From positions 1 to 30,666 of the forward strand of contig CAAAJI010000580.1 of the NCBI GenBank assembly GCA_900642245.1: a DNA stretch of 30,666 nt. The letters are read 5' to 3'. The notes under the pieces were generated by a model, which saw only the letters and a program-made list of their open reading frames with translations, did no database searches and was not told the origin of the DNA. The DNA is from Fragilaria radians (lineage: Eukaryota > Bacillariophyta > Fragilariophyceae > Fragilariales > Fragilariaceae). Shown one piece after another: positions 15,762-23,375 of this stretch (positions are counted from its first letter, which is position 1; the number at the start of each line of letters is the position of its first letter). Both the position numbers and the translations under genes were made by a program.

Positions 15762-16441
15762 ACGCACTGGTGGCCCTGGAATTGGTCTCGGCTGCTTTCA
15801 TTGGAACCCATTTGCTGATGTCCCACCCGCTCCGGCGGGGGCTGGTCGCGACGCTGGGCGAGCGTGGCTTTGCAATCGTCTACTCGCTCGTATCCATCGT
15901 CTTGCTGTGGGCAATGTCGCATTTCTACGGGCCGGCCACTGCCCACGCGCCTGAGTCGCTGTGGGATGCCGGGCAGGCAGGCTGGATCGCCGCCACCATC
16001 CTGATGCTGATCGGATCGATTCTGTTCGTCGGATCGCTGCGGCGCAATCCGGCTTTCCCCAACCCGGCCAAGCCATTGACCGCGATCGGCGAGGCGCGCG
16101 GGGTGTTCGCCATCACCCGCCATCCGATGATGTGGGGATTTGCGATCTGGGCACTGGTTCACGCGTTGGTGGTGCCGACGCTTGCGAGCCTGACAATCAG
16201 CGCCACCATCTTCTTCCTCGCGCTGGTCGGCGCCGCCGGCCAGGATCGTAAAAAGGCCCGGCTGATCGGCGAGCCGTGGCGCGACTGGATGCGGCGTACG
16301 AGTTTCGTGCCGTTCGGACGCGGATTGGCATCGCCTGGCACATTCGCCGTGATCGGGGGCATTCTTCTGTGGCTGGCCGCGACGTATGCCCACGGCGCCC
16401 TCGGCTATCGCCCCGCGGGCATCTGGGCCTTGGTCGTATAG
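15758..16441 (+). CDS. NnrU family membrane protein
   Basis: The 227-residue protein is a multispanning membrane protein with at least five hydrophobic segments (ALVALELVSAAFIGTHLL, FAIVYSLVSIVLLWAMSHFY, AATILMLIGSILFVGSL, a segment after ARGVFAITRHPMMWGF, and a last helix TFAVIGGILLWLAATYAHG). The motifs HLLMSHPLRR, ITRHPMMWGF and EPWRDWMRRTSF are typical of NnrU/isoprenylcysteine methyltransferase-like proteins. NnrU was named for a role linked to nitrite and nitric oxide metabolism, but most members are uncharacterised and no denitrification gene is nearby. GTG start at 15758 overlaps the previous stop by four bases; glmM follows after 23 bases. Confidence 0.9.
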   Translation: MNALVALELVSAAFIGTHLLMSHPLRRGLVATLGERGFAIVYSLVSIVLLWAMSHFYGPATAHAPESLWDAGQAGWIAATILMLIGSILFVGSLRRNPAFPNPAKPLTAIGEARGVFAITRHPMMWGFAIWALVHALVVPTLASLTISATIFFLALVGAAGQDRKKARLIGEPWRDWMRRTSFVPFGRGLASPGTFAVIGGILLWLAATYAHGALGYRPAGIWALVV

Positions 16442-16464
16442 CCCTTTTGAGGCAATGACTTCTG

Positions 16465-17799
16465 ATGAGCAGGAAATTCTTTGGTACCGACGGGATTCGC
16501 GGACGCGTCAACGATGCGCCGATGACCGCCGAGGTGGCGATGCGGGTCGGCCAGGCGGCGGGCGCGCACTTCCTCCGCGGCGATCATCGACACCGAGTCG
16601 TGATCGGCAAGGACACCCGCCTGTCGGGCTACATGATGGAATCGGCGATGGTCGCGGGGTTCACCTCGGTCGGGATGGACGTCGTTCTGTTGGGGCCGAT
16701 GCCAACCCCGGCGGTCGCAATGCTGACCCGATCGATGCGCGCCGACCTGGGCGTGATGATCAGCGCCAGCCATAATCCCTTCGTCGATAACGGAATCAAG
16801 TTGTTCGGCCCCGACGGCTATAAATTGAGTGACGAGGTCGAACGCTCGATCGAGCGGCAGCTCGATCAGGAGCCCAAGCTCGCCGAGGCCGAGATGGTCG
16901 GGCGCGCCAAGAGGATCGACGATGCGCGCGGGCGCTATGTCCATTTCGTCAAATCGACTTTCCCCGAGCAGCTCCGCCTCGACGGGCTCAAGATCGTCGT
17001 CGATTGCGCCAATGGAGCCGCCTATCACGTCGCGCCCGATGCTTTGTGGGAGCTTGGCGCGAGCGTGATCCCGCTCGGCGTGACGCCGAACGGTATCAAC
17101 ATCAACGACCTGTGCGGCTCGACTCACCCGCAATTGCTGCAGGAGACTGTGGTCGCGAGCGGCGCGGACATCGGCCTGGCGCTGGACGGCGACGCCGACC
17201 GGCTGATCGTGGTCGATCAGACCGGCAAGGTGATCGACGGCGACCAGTTAATGGCGCTGATCGCGGTCGAACAGGCGCGGCGCGGCCTGCTCAAGGGCGG
17301 GTCGGTGGTGGCGACGGTGATGTCGAACCTGGGGCTGGAACGGCGACTGGCGGAAGAGAAGATCGGCCTGATCCGCACCCAGGTCGGCGACCGCTATGTG
17401 CTCGAGGAAATGCGCGCGCGCGGCTGCAACCTTGGCGGCGAACAGTCGGGCCATATCATCCTGTCCGACCATGCGACGACCGGCGACGGGCTCATCGCGG
17501 CCCTTCAGATCCTCGCCTGCATGGTCGACAGCGGTAAACAGGCGAGCGAATTGCTCAATCAGTTCGAGCCCGTCCCGCAATTGCTGAAAAATGTGCGTTT
17601 CGAACAGGGCCGGCCGCTGGAGAATGCCGCGGTGATCGAACGCATCGCCGCCGCCGAGAAGCAGTTGAACGGACGCGGTCGGCTGGTCATTCGCAAGTCG
17701 GGGACGGAACCGCTAATTCGCGTCATGGCCGAGGGCGACGACATGGCCGAGGTCGAGACGATCGTGAACGACATTTGCAACGCGGTGGCCGCCGCCTGA
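16465..17799 (+). CDS. glmM: Phosphoglucosamine mutase GlmM
   Basis: The 444-residue product is a full-length GlmM. It begins RKFFGTDGIRGRVN, has the phosphoserine motif MISASHNPFVDNGIKLFG with Ser102, the Mg-binding loop LDGDADRLIVVD, the sugar-binding GGEQSGHIILSDHATTGDG and the phosphate-binding RKSGTEPLIRVMAEG. The known reaction converts glucosamine-6-phosphate to glucosamine-1-phosphate for UDP-GlcNAc synthesis in peptidoglycan and LPS formation. Start ATG 16465 coincides with the family N-terminus. In many alphaproteobacteria glmM sits near folP and ftsH; here folP is two genes further on, beyond ccrM. Its TGA overlaps the ATG of the DUF1272 gene by one base, so the downstream genes are coupled to it. 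Confidence 0.97.
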   Translation: MSRKFFGTDGIRGRVNDAPMTAEVAMRVGQAAGAHFLRGDHRHRVVIGKDTRLSGYMMESAMVAGFTSVGMDVVLLGPMPTPAVAMLTRSMRADLGVMISASHNPFVDNGIKLFGPDGYKLSDEVERSIERQLDQEPKLAEAEMVGRAKRIDDARGRYVHFVKSTFPEQLRLDGLKIVVDCANGAAYHVAPDALWELGASVIPLGVTPNGININDLCGSTHPQLLQETVVASGADIGLALDGDADRLIVVDQTGKVIDGDQLMALIAVEQARRGLLKGGSVVATVMSNLGLERRLAEEKIGLIRTQVGDRYVLEEMRARGCNLGGEQSGHIILSDHATTGDGLIAALQILACMVDSGKQASELLNQFEPVPQLLKNVRFEQGRPLENAAVIERIAAAEKQLNGRGRLVIRKSGTEPLIRVMAEGDDMAEVETIVNDICNAVAAA

Positions 17800-18023
17800 T
17801 GCTCATCATGCGCCCCGACTGCGAACGCTGCGGCGCGGATCTCCCCGCCGACCAGCATGGTGCGTTCATCTGCTCGTTCGAATGCAGTTTCTGCGCGTCC
17901 TGCGCGGAGGCAATGGACGAGCGCTGCCCCAATTGCGGCGGTGAGCTGGTCGACCGGCCAACCCGCACTGGCGAAAACCTGACGCGCCACCCGGCCTCAA
18001 CCGAGCGGAAGCACGCCGGATGA
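17799..18023 (+). CDS. DUF1272 small cysteine-rich protein
   Basis: A 74-residue protein with eight cysteines in pairs: CERC near 8-11, CSFECSFCASC at 25-35 and CPNC at 43-46. The pattern MRPDCERCGADLP, then ICSFECSFCASCAE and CPNCGGELVDRPTR matches the DUF1272 family, whose function is not established; the arrangement suggests binding of one or two zinc ions. Start ATG 17799 gives MLIMRPD, the usual opening of the family, and overlaps the glmM stop in TGATG. The stop overlaps the thiD start in ATGA. It is therefore embedded in the glmM-thiD-rnhB run and made by coupled translation. The charged C-terminal 20 residues are variable-looking. Confidence 0.9.
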   Translation: MLIMRPDCERCGADLPADQHGAFICSFECSFCASCAEAMDERCPNCGGELVDRPTRTGENLTRHPASTERKHAG

Positions 18024-19195
18024 CGATCGCGCGAATTTTGGTGATCGCGGGGTCGGACAGTTGCGGCGGCGCTGGGATTCAGGCCGACATCAAGACCATT
18101 ACGATGCTCGGCGGTCACGCCATGACTGCGGTCACCGCAATCACCGCCCAGAACACCGTCGGCGTGTCGGCGGTCCATCCGATCCCGGCCGAGATGATCC
18201 TTGCGCAGATCGACGCGGTGGCGGACGACATCGGGGTCGATGCGATCAAGATCGGGATGATCGGCAGTGCGTTTGCGGCGCGTGTCCTCGCCGAGCGGCT
18301 GGCACGGTTCGAGAATGTGCCGATCGTGTTCGATCCGGTGATGGTCGCGACCAGCGGCAGCGTGCTGGCGGATGACCAGACCATCGCCGCCTTCGGCCAG
18401 CTCATGGACGTCGCCACCATCGCCACGCCGAACCTGCCCGAAATCCGCCGCCTGACCAGCGAGGAGGATCCGGTCGCGGCCGCGCTCAGCCTGTGCTCCG
18501 CCCATCGCTGCGCGGTGCTGATCAAGGGCGGGCACGAAGAAGGCGATGCGCTGGCCGATGCGCTGATCGAAGAGGATAATATCACCAGCTGGCAGGGCCA
18601 GAGGATCAATACAACCAGCACCCACGGCACCGGCTGCACCCTGGCGTCGGCGATCGCCGTGTTCCTCGCCGAAGGCCATGCGCTCCCCCAGGCGGTCGGC
18701 CGGGCGCGCGAATTCGTCCGGGTCGCGCTTCATGCCGCGCCGCGCATCGGGCAGGGCGGCGGGCCGATCGGCCAGGGCGAGGTGCGGCTCGACGTCGGGC
18801 CCGGCTCGATGCCCCGCATGAACCAGGTGACGATGACCGTTACCGACTACGCCAAGTCCGTCACCTTCTACCGCGCCCTCGGCCTGCGCCAGATCGTCGA
18901 CAGCCCGGAGAATGGCTATGCCCGTTTCGAAACGGGCGGCGGAGCGACCTTGTCGATCCAGGCCGATGCCGACGAAGCGATCTCTCCAACCACCGCCATC
19001 TATCTCGAAAGCGACGATATCGAGCGGGAAGTCGACCGGCTGGCGAGGCTTGGAATTCCGTTCGAACATGGCCCGCGCAACCAACCGTGGATGTGGCGCG
19101 AGGCGCGGCTTCGCGATCCCTCGGGCAATGTGATTTTCCTCTACAAGGCGGGCGAGGCCCGGCGTTTCCCGCCGTGGCGGATGGCGGACCAGTGA
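18020..19195 (+). CDS. thiD: Fused hydroxymethylpyrimidine/phosphomethylpyrimidine kinase (ThiD) and VOC domain protein
   Basis: The 391-residue product is longer than ThiD alone (about 265). Residues 1-250 are a complete ribokinase-fold ThiD: ILVIAGSDSCGGAGIQADIK, AMTAVTAITAQNTVGV, DAIKIGMIGS, FDPVMVATSG, TPNLPEI, LIKGGHEEGDALAD and the catalytic-anion-hole THGTGCTLASAIA with Cys206. From about 266 a second domain starts: MNQVTMTVTDYAKSVTFYRA, ARFETGGGATLSI, IYLESDDIEREVDRL and LRDPSGNVIFLYKAG, a glyoxalase/bleomycin-resistance (VOC) fold. The positions where VOC enzymes carry metal-binding His and Glu do not hold these residues, so this half may bind rather than catalyse. ThiD makes HMP pyrophosphate for thiamine. 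No stop separates the domains. It overlaps both neighbours by four bases. Confidence 0.9.
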   Translation: MTIARILVIAGSDSCGGAGIQADIKTITMLGGHAMTAVTAITAQNTVGVSAVHPIPAEMILAQIDAVADDIGVDAIKIGMIGSAFAARVLAERLARFENVPIVFDPVMVATSGSVLADDQTIAAFGQLMDVATIATPNLPEIRRLTSEEDPVAAALSLCSAHRCAVLIKGGHEEGDALADALIEEDNITSWQGQRINTTSTHGTGCTLASAIAVFLAEGHALPQAVGRAREFVRVALHAAPRIGQGGGPIGQGEVRLDVGPGSMPRMNQVTMTVTDYAKSVTFYRALGLRQIVDSPENGYARFETGGGATLSIQADADEAISPTTAIYLESDDIEREVDRLARLGIPFEHGPRNQPWMWREARLRDPSGNVIFLYKAGEARRFPPWRMADQ

Positions 19196-19842
19196 AACGC
19201 CCCTGCTTCAAGCTCGAACTTCCCTTCCCGACTCCGCTTGCCGGGGTTGACGAGGCTGGTTGCGCGCCGCTGGCCGGGCCGGTCGTCGCAGCGGCGGTAA
19301 TCCTCGACCGCGACCGCTTCCCGCGCGGAATCGATGACAGCAAGAAATTGCTGATCGAGGCGCGCGAGTCGATTTTCGGCCGGCTCCAGAAGGTGGCGTT
19401 GATCGGCGTCGGAATGGCGTCGGTGGAGGAGATCGACCGGCTCAACATCTATTGGGCACGGATGCTGGCGATGACCCGCGCGGTCGAAGCCTTGGTCGAG
19501 GCACTGGGATGCGACCCAGCCTGGGTGCTGGTCGACGGTAACGCAACGCCGCGCTGGGAGCGCCCGTCGAAGGCAATTGTCGCAGGCGACGCCAAGTGCC
19601 GGTCGATCGCCGCGGCCTCGATCGTCGCCAAGGTCACGCGCGATCGGATCATGGCCGATCACGCACGGACCTGGCCCGGCTATGGCTGGGAGCGCAATCG
19701 GGGCTACCCCACACCGGAGCATATCCGGGCGCTCGATACCCACGGCCTGACGCCGCTGCATCGCCGCAGCTTCGCGCCGGTGCGATCGCGAATGACCGAA
19801 ATCGCGGAGCCGAGTCTTTCGAGTCACACCGCTACAGCTTGA
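19192..19842 (+). CDS. rnhB: Ribonuclease HII with altered GRG motif
   Basis: The 216-residue product has the RNase HII fold and the four acidic catalytic positions: Asp20 and Glu21 in AGVDEAG, Asp115 in LVDGNATP and Asp133 in AGDAKCRSIAAASIVAKVTR. The C-terminal GYGWERNRGYPTPEH and LTPLHRRSFAPV are also typical. The ribonucleotide-recognising G-R-G that normally follows DE-x is here G23-C24-A25 (DEAGCAPLAGP). RNase HII nicks DNA at single embedded ribonucleotides and degrades RNA-DNA hybrids. The altered loop could change that specificity; it may be lineage-typical. Start GTG 19192 overlaps the thiD stop by four bases. Two GANTC sites lie in the last 30 bases of this gene, part of the cluster leading to ccrM. 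Confidence 0.92.
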   Translation: MKRPCFKLELPFPTPLAGVDEAGCAPLAGPVVAAAVILDRDRFPRGIDDSKKLLIEARESIFGRLQKVALIGVGMASVEEIDRLNIYWARMLAMTRAVEALVEALGCDPAWVLVDGNATPRWERPSKAIVAGDAKCRSIAAASIVAKVTRDRIMADHARTWPGYGWERNRGYPTPEHIRALDTHGLTPLHRRSFAPVRSRMTEIAEPSLSSHTATA

Positions 19843-19963
19843 GTCTGACGCCCGTGGCCAGCCCCAATATCTTGTGGTTCTGAATCCCGGGACTCACTTC
19901 GTTCCAGGCGGGCGGAAGTGGCCGTTAACCCTTGTTTGCTTGACCGGGACTCGGGCCTGACTC
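19812..19963. promoter_or_regulatory. Cluster of seven GANTC methylation sites before ccrM
   Basis: GANTC occurs at 19812, 19821, 19841, 19882, 19891, 19948 and 19959. At this base composition about half a site would be expected in 152 bases. Two of them lie in a 9-base direct repeat CCGGGACTC (19887-19895 and 19944-19952). A TTAACC at 19925-19930 could be a CtrA half-site but is not compelling. The neighbouring gene encodes the GANTC methyltransferase, so methylation-sensitive autoregulation is the natural inference. Confidence 0.7.
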
Positions 19964-19996
19964 ACCCTCGGCGCTCGAAAAAGGGGGCCTTCGCCA

Positions 19997-21136
19997 GTGA
20001 ACATGATCCTGCCGGTAACGGAGACGAACGGGCGTCCGCGCCCGCGCACTAGTACCAAGGCTCACAGGGAGCTTGAGCTCGACCGGATCATCCTTGGCGA
20101 TTGCATCGCCGAGATGGCGCGGCTGCCGGACAAATGCGTCGACATGATCTTTGCCGACCCGCCCTACAATCTCCAGCTCGGCGGCGACCTGCTCCGGCCC
20201 GAGGGCGGCAAGGTCGATGCCTGCGATGACGATTGGGACAAGTTCGACAGCCTCGCCACCTATGACGATTTCACCCGCGAATGGCTGGCCGAGGCGCGTC
20301 GCATCCTGAAGGACGACGGCACGATCTGGGTGATCGGCAGCTACCACAATATCTACCGCGTCGGGACCTTGCTGCAGGATGCCGACTTCTGGATCCTGAA
20401 CGACATCGTCTGGCGCAAGTCCAACCCGATGCCGAATTTCCGCGGCACCCGCTTTACCAACGCGCACGAGACATTGATCTGGTGCGCAAAGGACGAAAAG
20501 GCGCGCTACACCTTCAATTACCGCCAGATGAAGGCGCTCAACGACGACCTCCAGATGCGCAGCGACTGGGTACTGCCGATCTGCTCGGGTGGGGAGCGCG
20601 CCAAGGACGGCAATGGCGACAAGGCGCATCCGACCCAGAAGCCGGAGAGCCTGCTCTACCGGGTGCTGTTGTCCTGCACCAAGCCAGGCGACGTCGTGCT
20701 CGATCCGTTCTTTGGCACCGGTACGACGGGCGCGGTAGCGCGGCGGTTGGGGCGGCGCTGGATCGGGATCGAGCGGGAACCGGCCTATGCCAAGGTCGCG
20801 GCAGCCCGAATCGAAGCGACGCTGCCGCTCGACGAGAGCGCCATGACGGTGATGGCGGACAAGCGGTCGGCGCCGCGCGTGGCGTTCGGATTATTGGTTG
20901 AAAGCGGCATGGTGCCGGCCGGCTCGCTGATCACCGACGCCAAGCGTCGCTGGACCGCGACCGTCGGGGCCGACGGCTCAGTAGTGTGCGGCGCCCACAT
21001 GGGGTCGATCCACAAGGTCGGAGCGGCGCTGCAGGGCGCTCCGTCGTGCAATGGCTGGACTTTCTGGCACGTCGAGGTCGATGGACAGGCGCAGCCGATC
21101 GATGCCTTGCGTCAGGCCCATCTGACCGCTTTGTAA
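19997..21136 (+). CDS. ccrM: CcrM-type adenine methyltransferase (GANTC-specific)
   Basis: The 379-residue product is a beta-class N6-adenine methyltransferase. It has RIILGDCIAEM, the catalytic DPPY at 54-57 (MIFADPPYNLQLGGD), IGSYHNIYRVG, KAHPTQKPESLLYRVLL and the SAM-binding DPFFGTGTTGAVARRLGRR. A C-terminal domain of about 100 residues follows (SAPRVAFGLLVESGMVPAGS, HKVGAALQGAPSCNGWTFWH), the RAMA-type extension characteristic of CcrM. Known CcrM enzymes methylate GANTC after replication and control cell-cycle genes in alphaproteobacteria. GTG 19997 is the preferred start, with AAGGGGG about ten bases upstream; ATG 20003 is an alternative. It is preceded by a dense GANTC cluster and followed after six bases by folP. 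Confidence 0.95.
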   Translation: MNMILPVTETNGRPRPRTSTKAHRELELDRIILGDCIAEMARLPDKCVDMIFADPPYNLQLGGDLLRPEGGKVDACDDDWDKFDSLATYDDFTREWLAEARRILKDDGTIWVIGSYHNIYRVGTLLQDADFWILNDIVWRKSNPMPNFRGTRFTNAHETLIWCAKDEKARYTFNYRQMKALNDDLQMRSDWVLPICSGGERAKDGNGDKAHPTQKPESLLYRVLLSCTKPGDVVLDPFFGTGTTGAVARRLGRRWIGIEREPAYAKVAAARIEATLPLDESAMTVMADKRSAPRVAFGLLVESGMVPAGSLITDAKRRWTATVGADGSVVCGAHMGSIHKVGAALQGAPSCNGWTFWHVEVDGQAQPIDALRQAHLTAL

Positions 21137-21142
21137 CTGATT

Positions 21143-22207
21143 ATGCCAACGCTTCTCCGCCCAACGGGCTTCGTCGACTCGCCGTTTGGCCACGATGGCA
21201 AGGTCGCGCGGCTTGCGGGCGGGCTCAGCTGGTTCGCCATGGTCGAATTGATCCACGGCGACGGCGCGCGCGAACTGGTGCCGGTCGAAGGTATTGAAGA
21301 CCGCCTGGACGAGGCGGCGGCAGCAATCTGGGCGCGGATCGTAGCCGCGCGTCCCCCGCTCCGGCTCGGCCAGCGGACCATTCGCCTAGACCAGCCGCAA
21401 GTGATGGGCATCGTCAATGCGACGCCCGACAGTTTCTCCGATGGCGGCCAGTATGCGGATGCTCGGGCCGCTGCCGAGGCCGGTGCGATGATGTCCGCCG
21501 CCGGCGCGTCGCTGATTGATGTTGGCGGAGAATCGACGCGTCCAGGTGCCAAGGATGTTTGGGAAGGTGACGAGATCGAACGCATCCTGCCGGTCGTCCA
21601 GCAACTCGCCGCGGGGGGTACCGCGGTGTCGATCGATACCCGCAAGGCCGCCGTGATGGAGGCCGGGCTGGGGGCAGGGGCGGCGCTCGTCAACGACGTT
21701 TCGGCGCTGACCCATGACGAGCGGTCGGCGGAGGTCGTCGCGGCGGGCGAGGTGCCGGTAATCCTGATGCACCACCAGGGGGATCCGCAGTCAATGCAGG
21801 ACGCTCCGCGCTATGGCGACGTGCTAGTGGAGGTCTATGCCTGGCTCGAGGAGCGCATCGCCGCAGCCGAGGCAGCGGGGATCGCGCGGGACAACATCCT
21901 GGTCGATCCGGGCATCGGCTTCGGCAAGTCCATCGCGCACAATCTCGAACTCATCAACGGACTTGCCCTGTTGCACGGCCTCGGCTGCCCCATCGTGCTG
22001 GGCGCGAGCCGCAAGCGGATGATCGGTGCGCTGTCCATCGAAGCACCGGCCGACCAGCGCCTTGCCGGAAGTCTCGCCCTCGCGCTCAAGGCCGCTGAAC
22101 AGGGCGCCCAACTTATTCGGGTCCACGACGTGCCCGAGACGGTGCAGGCGCTCAAGATATGGCGCGGCCTGCGCGACCAGGCGCTGACGCCGCGGCTCGC
22201 CTCGTGA
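21143..22207 (+). CDS. folP: Dihydropteroate synthase FolP with N-terminal extension
   Basis: The 354-residue product contains the full DHPS barrel from about residue 85: VMGIVNATPDSFSDGG, IDVGGESTRPGA, VSIDTRKAAVMEAG, LVNDVSALTHD, VDPGIGFGKS and LGASRKRMIG. These bind the pterin pyrophosphate and p-aminobenzoate. The known reaction forms dihydropteroate in folate synthesis and is the sulfonamide target. Typical FolP proteins have about 270-285 residues; here roughly 80 extra N-terminal residues (MPTLLRPTGFVDSPFGHDGK onward) precede the barrel and are not recognised, though they look structured rather than random. Start ATG 21143 is six bases after ccrM; a start nearer the barrel cannot be excluded. 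Its stop overlaps the GTG of the next gene. Confidence 0.93.
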   Translation: MPTLLRPTGFVDSPFGHDGKVARLAGGLSWFAMVELIHGDGARELVPVEGIEDRLDEAAAAIWARIVAARPPLRLGQRTIRLDQPQVMGIVNATPDSFSDGGQYADARAAAEAGAMMSAAGASLIDVGGESTRPGAKDVWEGDEIERILPVVQQLAAGGTAVSIDTRKAAVMEAGLGAGAALVNDVSALTHDERSAEVVAAGEVPVILMHHQGDPQSMQDAPRYGDVLVEVYAWLEERIAAAEAAGIARDNILVDPGIGFGKSIAHNLELINGLALLHGLGCPIVLGASRKRMIGALSIEAPADQRLAGSLALALKAAEQGAQLIRVHDVPETVQALKIWRGLRDQALTPRLAS

Positions 22208-22632
22208 CAATGCTGATTGCCGCCGCGCTCGCAGCCGCGCCGATGCCCGCACTTGCCGGTAATTGGCGAAGCATCGGCCTCGAGCGTCCGGTCTCGGTCG
22301 AATATCGCGCCATCAGCAATGAGCTGGCGACCGTCGAGCGGTGGCGGACAATGAGCGGCCGCGAGACGATGACCGTCTACGTCGATGATAAAGGCGGCAC
22401 CCTCGCAACCCACTATTGCGCGCAGGGCAATGTCGCGACACTTCGCGCCGCCGGGTCGTCCAAGGGAAAGACAATCTTCGATTTTGTCTCGGCACAGGGT
22501 GTGGAGCCGGGCGAGGGCGTGCTGGTGAAGCTGGTGCTCGAACAGACCGCGAGGGGGCTTCGGCGGACCGAAACCTACCGGCTCGACGGCCGCGATTCGG
22601 TCGATGTGTTCGAGTTCGTCCGTATACCCTGA
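22204..22632 (+). CDS. Small secreted protein of unknown function
   Basis: A 142-residue product beginning at GTG 22204 (or ATG 22210) with a clear signal peptide MTMLIAAALAAAPMPALAG, so it is expected in the periplasm. The mature part looks beta-rich with regular strands: RPVSVEYRAISNELATVERW, ETMTVYVDDKGGTLATHYCA, TIFDFVSAQGV, VLVKLVLEQTARG and TYRLDGRDSVDVFEFVRIP. One cysteine is present in the mature part. I do not recognise a named family. It overlaps the folP stop by four bases, so it is coupled to folP, and its 3' end overlaps the convergent phosphodiester glycosidase-like gene by 58 bases. The overlap means one of the two C-terminal ends has constrained codon choice. Confidence 0.72.
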   Translation: MTMLIAAALAAAPMPALAGNWRSIGLERPVSVEYRAISNELATVERWRTMSGRETMTVYVDDKGGTLATHYCAQGNVATLRAAGSSKGKTIFDFVSAQGVEPGEGVLVKLVLEQTARGLRRTETYRLDGRDSVDVFEFVRIP

Positions 22633-23375
22633 GCAGGCTTCAACGCGACGATAATCGGGCCAAGCGGCACGCCGGAATCCTGCCGGCCACCCGCCGGATC
22701 CCATAACGAGCTAACTGAGCCGTCGAAGTAGAGGGCATTCTTGGCACCCAGCTCGTCGCGGAACAGGCGCGCGAGTTTGCCGAACGACACGACCTCGTTG
22801 CTGATCACGAACATGGCGGTGCCATTGGCAGTGATGCCAACGCCGTTACGGATGAAACGCGACTGGCCGTCGGCGTCGAACCCGGGGTGGATTGCGCCGT
22901 CGATCACCAGCATCGGCCCCGACTGGGTGGCGAACTTGATGTTTGGCGACAGTTCGAAGGCATCGCTGGTGACAATGGCTGCCGAGCCGTCACGCCGAAC
23001 GAGAAACACGCCGTTCGGCTTCAGGTGGAAATTGCCGCCGCCGTCTCGGGTGTTGATGGCATGGGCCTGCCGGCCGTCGACGATCGCCAGCCCGATCGGC
23101 CGCCCTTCGTCGTCGAACATCCCGGCGTTCATGGCGAATGCGACGTTGCCGGCCGGGATTTTCGCGATCACTTCGGCAAAGGATCGGACCGGCGTTTCGC
23201 TGCGTTCAGCGGCAATAAGCTCTAGCTTGCCCTGGCCGGGATCGCACACCGTAAACCGACTGCCCTCGAACACCTCGGTCCGGCACGAGGAGACCGGCCA
23301 TTGCGGCTCGGGCGGCCGATTGCAGCTGGAACAGCCCAGCGCCAGCAGTGCCAGGCTAAAGCGAATAGCCGCCAT
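22575..23375 (-). CDS. Phosphodiester glycosidase family lipoprotein (NAGPA/DUF2233-like)
   Basis: The 266-residue product starts with a lipoprotein signal (FSLALLALGCSSCNR; Cys15 probable lipid site). The body matches the phosphodiester glycosidase/DUF2233 family: VAFAMNAGMFDDEGRPIGLA, NFHLKPNGVFLV, KFATQSGPMLVIDGAIHP, FIRNGVGIT and ALYFDGSVSSLW, where the conserved Asn, Asp and Gly residues line the active cleft in known members. The eukaryotic relative removes GlcNAc from phosphodiesters; bacterial members occur in envelope and spore contexts, with mostly unknown substrates. ATG at 23375 lies 20 bases inside the preceding SDR gene, so it is coupled to it. Its end overlaps the secreted-protein gene of the other strand by 58 bases. 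Confidence 0.83.
   Translation of the reverse strand: MAAIRFSLALLALGCSSCNRPPEPQWPVSSCRTEVFEGSRFTVCDPGQGKLELIAAERSETPVRSFAEVIAKIPAGNVAFAMNAGMFDDEGRPIGLAIVDGRQAHAINTRDGGGNFHLKPNGVFLVRRDGSAAIVTSDAFELSPNIKFATQSGPMLVIDGAIHPGFDADGQSRFIRNGVGITANGTAMFVISNEVVSFGKLARLFRDELGAKNALYFDGSVSSLWDPAGGRQDSGVPLGPIIVALKPAQGIRTNSNTSTESRPSSR

Noticed and set aside
18809..19195. Separate VOC gene starting inside thiD
   Set aside because: There is no stop codon between ThiD and the VOC part and no ribosome binding site before the internal ATGs; a fusion is the simpler reading, though internal initiation is kept as a test in the findings.
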